From Stenotrophomonas sp. BIGb0135 (GTDB lineage Bacteria > Pseudomonadota > Gammaproteobacteria > Xanthomonadales > Xanthomonadaceae), in contig NZ_JANUDX010000003.1 in the NCBI RefSeq assembly GCF_024810105.1, positions 248,001 through 312,000 of the forward strand: DNA of 64,000 bases, read 5' to 3'. The position numbers were made by a program, and so were the translations under genes. The notes under the pieces are model-generated. The model was not told the DNA's origin, ran no database searches, and saw nothing but the letters and a program-made list of their open reading frames with translations. Within the stretch, counting starts at the first letter, position 1. Every line of letters begins with the position of its first letter. This document shows, one piece after another, positions 59,187-64,000 of the stretch.

Positions 59187-59585
59187 TGCGCTCAGGGCGC
59201 TGCACCCGGGCCGAACCAGGCACGGACGCGCGGTCCGCTCGAGCGCCTGCGCGCGGATCGGGGTGAGCTCCGTTGCGATGCCCGGTACCCATGCGCGTCG
59301 CAGCCCTCCCCGACGCAGACCGATCCGGCGGTGCTGCGCCACGTGGCCGGCCCGCCCAGCGGCGCTGGCCTTGAGCGGGCACCCTTCACCCTGCAACGCG
59401 TCCAGCGCCTGCAGGCGCGGCACCAACTTCACCGGGTAGTGGGACGGGCCATCCGGGCCGGGCCGGGCGAGGTCACGTTGCCCCGTCGCCCGCACTGCCT
59501 GTCGTCGCTGAAAACGCGCGCGTGGCCGGCGCCACGCACGCGGGGGGCATGCACCACGCCTCCGGCGTGCGTCGATACCGCGCGG
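59187..59585. other. Gene-free stretch, nothing recognised
   Basis: I see no open frame with coding character, no terminator with a T run and no array of palindromes here. One short inverted pair (cgtggc / gccacg) lies near 59522-59537. The region separates a rightward small gene from the leftward chemoreceptor. Confidence 0.6.
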
Positions 59586-61712
59586 TCAGGCCGCGCGTTT
59601 GGCCGCCGTGCGCAGCGGGTGGCCCTGCTCCAGCTTGAACACGGCCACCGATTCGGTGAGCGCGTGCGCCTGCTGCTCCAGCGAGCGGCTGGCCGCGGTG
59701 GCCTCTTCGACCAGGGCCGCGTTCTGCTGGGTCACCTGGTCCATCTGCACCACCACCTGGTTGACCTGTTCGATGCCCGCGGCCTGCTCCTTGGTGGCGG
59801 CAGCGATATCGCTCATCAACTGGTTGGTGCGCGCGCTGGCCTGGGTCAGGCGCGCGATCGCCGCCTCCGATTCCACGGTGACGCTGAGCCCGGTCCTGAC
59901 CTTCTCGCTGGACGCGTCGATCAGGTCCTTGATCTCCTTGGCCGCGGTGCCGGCGCGCTGGGCCAGGGTGCGCACTTCGCTGGCGACCACGGCGAAACCG
60001 CGGCCGTTCTCGCCGGCGCGGGCAGCTTCCACCGCCGCGTTCAAGGCCAGGATGTTGGTCTGGAACGCGATCCCATCGATCACCGAGGAAATCTCGCCGA
60101 TGCGCGCCGAGGAGGTGTCGATCTCGCTCATGACCTTGGCCATCTGCGCGATCGCCTGCTCGGTGGCGCGTACCGCGGCACCGGCCGCGTGCGCTTCGTG
60201 GTCGGCCTGGTTGGCCAGTTCGGCGTTCTGGCGCACGGTGGACGTCAGTTCTTCCATCGAGGCAGCCGCCTCTTCCAGGTTGGCGGCCTGCTGTTCGGTG
60301 CGGCGCGACAGATCGTTGTGGCCGGCCGCCAGTTCCTGCGCGGCGTCGTTGATGCTGCCGGCCGCGCCCTGGATCTGCTGGACGATGCCGGTCAGCTGCG
60401 CGGCGGTGACATTGGCGTCGTCGCGCATCTGTGCGAACACGCCTTCGTAGTGGCCGGTCATGCGCGAGGTCAGGTCGCCGGTGGAAATCGCGCGCAGCAC
60501 CTGGGACAGGTCGGCGATGCTGGACTGCGAGCTGGCCATCATGCCGTTGAGGTTGGCGACCATCGCGCGGAACTGGAACTGGAACGCGGCCTCATCGCCA
60601 CGCACCGAGAAATCGCCGGCGCGCGCGGCGCTGGCCAGGGTGTCGATCTGCTGGTTGATCGCCATCAGGCTGGCCTTGACCGTGGCCATGGTGCGGGTCA
60701 GCAGCGCCTTCTCGCCCGGGTAACTGTCGAGGTCGCGGCTGAGCTCGCCGATGGCGTACTCGCCCATCACATCGACCATGTGCGACTGCACGTCCACGTG
60801 CGAGCCGACCAGTTCGTTGGTCGCGCGCAGCATGCGCCCGTAGTCGCCCGGCAATGCGGCGGCATCCATGCGGTAGCTGATCGCACCGGCTTCGTGCTGC
60901 TGCGCCATCTGCAACTGCGCGGTGATCGCGGCCTGCACGTTCTGGCGCACGCTGCCCATGGCATTGCCGAGCAGGGTCAGTTCATCGCGTCCGCCCAGGC
61001 GGAAGTCCTGGTCCAGCTCGCCACGGGCCATGCGGTCGGCCAGGCCCACCGCACGTGCCAGCGGCCCGGTCAGGCTGCGGCCGATCAGCACGGAGGCGGC
61101 GATACCGACCAGCAGCGCGATCCCGCCCAGGACCAGCAGCTGCAGCAGGGTGCGTTCGCCCAGACGGATCGCCTCGGCGGCTGCCGCGCGGCTTTCCTTT
61201 TCCTCATACGCCACGCCGTTGGCGAGCGCCTTGTTCCAGCCGTTGGCCGCTTCCTGCACCGGGCCCAGGGTGAGGGCGACCGCCGCTGGGAAGTCGCCCT
61301 GCCCCATCAGCTCGCTGGTCTGCTTGTTCAACGGGCGCGCGACCGCACGCCTGGCCGCGATCTGCTCACCGATCTTCTTGCCCGCCGCATCGCCCGGCAG
61401 CGCCTGGTAGGCGGTCCAGCTGGCCTCGTAGCGCTTGACCAGGTCGGCGATGCGCGCCTCGTCGGCGTCGCGGCCCTGCCCCTGGCGGATCAGCATCTCG
61501 CGGCGCACCACCATCATCTGGTTGTTTGCGTCGAGCATCTCCGACAGCAGCCGCACCTTGGCCACGCCGACGTCGACCACGTCCTGCATCGCATGCTTCT
61601 GCACCGCGCTGCCGGTGGCGCCGGTGGCGACCACGGCCGCGACCAGCAGCAGCAACAGGCCGAAGCCCATACCTAGACGCCAGACGACGCTGACGTTCCT
61701 CAAGAAATCCAT
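59586..61712 (-). CDS. Methyl-accepting chemotaxis protein
   Basis: A 708-residue chemoreceptor. A first transmembrane helix (about 12-32) leads to a periplasmic four-helix-type sensor domain (about 33-185). A second helix (about 193-213) and a HAMP domain follow, then a long cytoplasmic coiled coil containing extra HAMP-like units. The signalling tip IDGIAFQTNILALNAAVEAARAGENGRGFAVVA (about 555-587, in part) is the family hallmark. Repeated Glu/Gln-rich helices carry methylation sites. The start MDFLRNVSVV at 61712 is favoured by a GGA site; ATG 61724 is possible. No che genes are adjacent and the ligand is unknown. Confidence 0.95.
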   Translation of the reverse strand: MDFLRNVSVVWRLGMGFGLLLLLVAAVVATGATGSAVQKHAMQDVVDVGVAKVRLLSEMLDANNQMMVVRREMLIRQGQGRDADEARIADLVKRYEASWTAYQALPGDAAGKKIGEQIAARRAVARPLNKQTSELMGQGDFPAAVALTLGPVQEAANGWNKALANGVAYEEKESRAAAAEAIRLGERTLLQLLVLGGIALLVGIAASVLIGRSLTGPLARAVGLADRMARGELDQDFRLGGRDELTLLGNAMGSVRQNVQAAITAQLQMAQQHEAGAISYRMDAAALPGDYGRMLRATNELVGSHVDVQSHMVDVMGEYAIGELSRDLDSYPGEKALLTRTMATVKASLMAINQQIDTLASAARAGDFSVRGDEAAFQFQFRAMVANLNGMMASSQSSIADLSQVLRAISTGDLTSRMTGHYEGVFAQMRDDANVTAAQLTGIVQQIQGAAGSINDAAQELAAGHNDLSRRTEQQAANLEEAAASMEELTSTVRQNAELANQADHEAHAAGAAVRATEQAIAQMAKVMSEIDTSSARIGEISSVIDGIAFQTNILALNAAVEAARAGENGRGFAVVASEVRTLAQRAGTAAKEIKDLIDASSEKVRTGLSVTVESEAAIARLTQASARTNQLMSDIAAATKEQAAGIEQVNQVVVQMDQVTQQNAALVEEATAASRSLEQQAHALTESVAVFKLEQGHPLRTAAKRAA

Positions 61713-61854
61713 GACTGCATCCAAACGTGGGGGGTGCCGGGTTATCGGCCCACGCGGGCGCGTTCTTGATCACGTAGTCTTAACGGAACGGCGTCGGTTC
61801 ACGTTTGGGGGTGGGCATGGCTGATGGGCTCAGCACCAGGCCGCAGGCGCCCGC

Positions 61855-62268
61855 TCAGTCGTTCAGCCCCATTGCCCGGCGCACCTGGTCGCAGGCGATG
61901 ATCAAATCCAGCACCAGACGCTCACTGACGTCCAGTTCGCCCTCGTACTCTGCGACATTGCGCTGCTGATGGCACTTGTCCAGCACACGCCATACCTCTG
62001 GCCCCAAGCCGAGCGTATGCGGAAGGACCTGGAAAACAATGTAGCGCTGCGCCGGCCGAAAGCCGTGTTGTCGCAGCGCGCTCAAACACAGCGCGTGCGC
62101 CGCGTTGTAGGCCAGGTCGAAGCGGCTCTCCAGGGAAAGCGAGGTATTGCGTGCATCGTGCAGCCGGGCCAGTCCTGATCGCTGCAACCCTGCGATTTCC
62201 CGCGGATCAGGCCGTTCGGCGCTGAGTGATTTACCCGGTCCGGCCAGATTGTCCAGCGCTGAGATCAT
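61855..62268 (-). CDS. HEPN-like protein of a nucleotidyltransferase pair (putative toxin)
   Basis: A 137-residue helical protein with a HEPN-type fold. The segment FDLAYNAAHALCLSALRQHG (50-69) is the typical HEPN helix. RNVAEY (103-108) is an R-x4-Y variant of the catalytic R-x4-6-H motif. It overlaps the nucleotidyltransferase gene by about 38 bases, so the two are translationally coupled. GGAG six bases upstream favours ATG 62268 over 62271; a TTG at 62280 also lies in frame. In characterised HepT-MntA pairs the HEPN protein is an RNase-type toxin neutralised by AMPylation. That role is inferred here. Confidence 0.8.
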   Translation of the reverse strand: MISALDNLAGPGKSLSAERPDPREIAGLQRSGLARLHDARNTSLSLESRFDLAYNAAHALCLSALRQHGFRPAQRYIVFQVLPHTLGLGPEVWRVLDKCHQQRNVAEYEGELDVSERLVLDLIIACDQVRRAMGLND

Positions 62269-62902
62269 CATGTTCTCCAATGATCCAGATCTTGGGCTGC
62301 TCCAGCACGCGCATCAAGAAGGAATTTTGATCGTGAACCCGCGATGTGAATTCAGCGCTTGAATACAGCGTCGGATGCACCGGTCGCCCCAGCCGCCCCT
62401 CGGCCCCATCCAACGCTTGCATCACTTCGGCATAGCCGAGCGTGTCGGACAGGATCATGAGATCGATGTCGCTGCGTGCGGTATCGGTACGCTTGGCAAT
62501 GGAGCCGTACACGAACGCGGCGGAGATCTGCTCCTGCAGCGGCAGCAACGCCTCGCGCAGTGGCGCGGCCAGACCGACGGTCTTCTGCACGATCGCCACC
62601 AGTTCGTCATGGATCGGAGACTCGGCGCTGGCCTGGTAGCGCTTCTGGTTCCCCGATGCCCTGACGCTGACCAAGCCGGCAGCGGCCAGCTTGGCCAACT
62701 CCCGCTGTACCGCACCGGAGCCCGCGCCGATCGATGCAATCAGCTCCGCTACCCCGAACGCGCGATGCGGCTGTCCGAACAACATCCCCAACACGCGTTG
62801 CTGGGTCTGGGTGAACAGAGCGTCAGCCAAGCCAGATGATCGGTTGGACGGAAGGCGAGGTGCGGGAGATTTCGTACCCATATTGGGTACGTTAATACCC
62901 AT
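62231..62902 (-). CDS. MNT-type nucleotidyltransferase with N-terminal winged helix (putative antitoxin/regulator)
   Basis: A protein of 223 residues (216 if it starts at 62881). The N-terminal winged helix-turn-helix (about 25-85 of the shorter form; TQQRVLGMLFGQPHRAFGV, GAGSGAVQRELAKLAAAGLV) resembles ArsR-type domains. The C-terminal minimal nucleotidyltransferase domain has GS-x10-D-x-D intact: G126, S127, D138 and D140. Two 17-bp palindromes cover the possible start codons, which suggests autoregulation by its own HTH. Neither start has a clear ribosome-binding site, so leaderless translation or a different start is possible. It precedes and overlaps the HEPN gene. Confidence 0.82.
   Translation of the reverse strand: MGINVPNMGTKSPAPRLPSNRSSGLADALFTQTQQRVLGMLFGQPHRAFGVAELIASIGAGSGAVQRELAKLAAAGLVSVRASGNQKRYQASAESPIHDELVAIVQKTVGLAAPLREALLPLQEQISAAFVYGSIAKRTDTARSDIDLMILSDTLGYAEVMQALDGAEGRLGRPVHPTLYSSAEFTSRVHDQNSFLMRVLEQPKIWIIGEHDDLSAGQSGRTG
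62874..62890. promoter_or_regulatory. Operator-like palindrome 1
   Basis: gtacccatattgggtac is an inverted repeat with seven-base arms around TAT. Its centre is 21 bases, two helical turns, from the second copy. It overlaps the ATG at 62881 of the nucleotidyltransferase gene. Confidence 0.75.
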
Positions 62903-62911
62903 ATTGGGTAT
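62895..62911. promoter_or_regulatory. Operator-like palindrome 2
   Basis: atacccatattgggtat is identical to the first palindrome except for the outermost arm base on each side. The ATG at 62902 lies inside it. Confidence 0.75.
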
Positions 62912-62954
62912 TTGCAAGCAGCTCAGGTTCCAGGCGCGTGGCCCTGGCACAACG

Positions 62955-62981
62955 AAAAAGCCCCGCGTTCGCGGGGCTTTT
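62955..62981 (-). terminator. Terminator of purA
   Basis: The stem aaaagccccgcg / cgcggggctttt with a short TT-containing loop is followed on the minus strand by T residues. It is 60 bases beyond the purA stop and just upstream of the nucleotidyltransferase promoter region, so it insulates that module from purA read-through. Confidence 0.87.
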
Positions 62982-63010
62982 CGCTGTTGCGTTACGTATG
63001 GCCGGTTGGC

Positions 63011-63036
63011 GGTGCCGAGCATGGCTCGGCACGACC
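63011..63036. repeat. Single GTAG-type palindrome after purA
   Basis: ggtgccgagcatggctcggcacgacc contains a twenty-base near-perfect inverted repeat of the same core (gccgagc / gctcggc) as the SMAG arrays elsewhere in the window. The gtag end is replaced by cggt. Confidence 0.75.
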
Positions 63037-63041
63037 GGGGC

Positions 63042-64000
63042 TCAGGCGAACGGATCCTGCAGGACCATGGTGTGGTCGCGGTCCGGGCCGGTGGAGACGA
63101 TGCTCACCGGGCAGCCCGCCAGCTCTTCCAGCGCGCGCAGGTAGGCGCGGGCGGCCGGCGGCAGGTCGTCCCAGTTGGTGATGCCATGGGTGTTCTCGGT
63201 CCAGCCCGGGAACTCCAGGTACACCGGGGTGCACTCTTCCCAGCCCTGCGCGTCCAGCGGCGCGTATTCGGTGCGCTTGCCGCGGTATTCGTAGGCGATG
63301 CAGACCTTCAGCTTTTCCATGCCGTCCAGCACGTCCAGCTTGGTGATGCACAGGCCGCTGATGCCGTTGATGGCCACGGCGCGCTTGAGCGCGACGATGT
63401 CCATCCAGCCGCAGCGACGCGGACGGCCGGTCGAGGCGCCGTACTCGGCGCCGCGATCGCGGATGCCCTGTCCGATTTCGTCATCCAGCTCGGTCGGGAA
63501 CGGGCCGCCGCCGACGCGGGTCGCGTAGGCCTTGGCGATGCCCAGCACGTAGTCGATCGCGTCCGCGCCCACGCCGGCACCGGCCAGTGCGCCGCCGACG
63601 GTGGTGTTGGAGCTGGTGACGTACGGGTAGGTGCCGTGGTCGATGTCCAGCAGCGCGCCCTGGGCGCCTTCGAACAGCACGCGCTTACCCTGCTTGCGCA
63701 GGTCGTGCAGGATGCCGGCGACGTCGGACTTCATCGGCTCGACGTACTCGCCGAAGGCCAGCGCTTCGTCGTAGGTCTTCTGGAAGTCGACCGCGTCGGT
63801 CTTCAGGTAATTGGTCAGCACGAAGTTGTGGTAATCCAGCGCGGTGCGCAGGAGTTCTTCCAGCTGCTTGGGGTAATGCAGGTCGGCGATGCGGATGCCG
63901 CGGCGCGCCACCTTGTCTTCGTACGCCGGGCCGATGCCACGGCCGGTGGTGCCGATCGCCTTGCCACCGGCAGCGCGTTCGCGCGCCTGGTCCAGGGCGA
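63042..64000 (-). CDS. purA: Adenylosuccinate synthetase, 5' part outside window
   Basis: The C-terminal part of PurA, which condenses IMP and aspartate with GTP hydrolysis in AMP synthesis. The frame remains open to the window edge with the family's GTTGRGIGPAYEDK segment (about 63910-63951), so the ATG at 63911 is internal. Other hallmarks are LFEGAQGALLDIDHGTYP and VTSSNTTVGG in the centre, and CGWMDIVALKRAV and the GITNWDDLP segment toward the C-terminus. Confidence 0.96.
   Translation of the reverse strand, partial: ALDQARERAAGGKAIGTTGRGIGPAYEDKVARRGIRIADLHYPKQLEELLRTALDYHNFVLTNYLKTDAVDFQKTYDEALAFGEYVEPMKSDVAGILHDLRKQGKRVLFEGAQGALLDIDHGTYPYVTSSNTTVGGALAGAGVGADAIDYVLGIAKAYATRVGGGPFPTELDDEIGQGIRDRGAEYGASTGRPRRCGWMDIVALKRAVAINGISGLCITKLDVLDGMEKLKVCIAYEYRGKRTEYAPLDAQGWEECTPVYLEFPGWTENTHGITNWDDLPPAARAYLRALEELAGCPVSIVSTGPDRDHTMVLQDPFA

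Overview
The window looks like the chromosome of a high-G+C gammaproteobacterium of the Xanthomonadaceae, most likely Stenotrophomonas. This is an inference from two things. The conserved block rpoE-rseA-mucD-lepA-lepB-DUF4845-rnc-era-recO has xanthomonad gene content. The gene-free stretches are filled with short GTAG-ended palindromes (SMAG/REP type) known from Stenotrophomonas. I see no prophage, insertion sequence, plasmid gene, CRISPR array, tRNA or rRNA.

Layout. 1-5.6 kb: four overlapping genes of the ligase-associated DNA repair cassette (exonuclease, ATP-dependent ligase, Lhr-type helicase, PdeM phosphoesterase). 5.6-11.4 kb: mostly leftward housekeeping genes (FAD monooxygenase, cold shock protein, the mtnP-hpt-nagZ salvage operon, a FrnE/DsbA-type oxidoreductase, a CYTH protein). 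11.5-14.6 kb: an exported hypothetical, rlmD, a receiver-Hpt protein and a 36-bp repeat array. 14.6-23.4 kb: the leftward envelope-stress and housekeeping block headed by rpoE, with a good sigma-E promoter. 23.6-30 kb: a FadB-like beta-oxidation enzyme, a complex repeat region, two pirins and aquaporin Z. 30.2-35.2 kb: cstA-ybdD, a DUF3103-like exported protein and a DUF819 membrane protein. 35.3-41.6 kb: a two-component system diverging from an ArnT-like glycosyltransferase, a PAP2 phosphatase and an EptA phosphoethanolamine transferase, which reads as a lipid A modification island. 42.3-48 kb: a bacterial ACE-like M2 peptidase, a seven-copy SMAG array, a siderophore-interacting protein and an MFS exporter. 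48.1-51.3 kb: a tandem glycine riboswitch and gcvP. 51.4-52.4 kb: a 213-bp repeat array. 52.5-59.2 kb: an APC permease with a PAS-AraC regulator, catalase HPII with a lysine-rich small protein, and small membrane or exported proteins. 59.6-61.7 kb: a chemoreceptor. 61.9-62.9 kb: a HEPN/nucleotidyltransferase pair in which the nucleotidyltransferase carries an N-terminal winged helix and two 17-bp palindromes sit over its start. 63-64 kb: the 3' part of purA.

The most interesting leads are the HEPN/MNT module with its twin operators, the several architectures of palindromic repeat arrays, and the lipid A island next to its own two-component system. All calls come from reading the sequence and from family knowledge. 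No database search was run.
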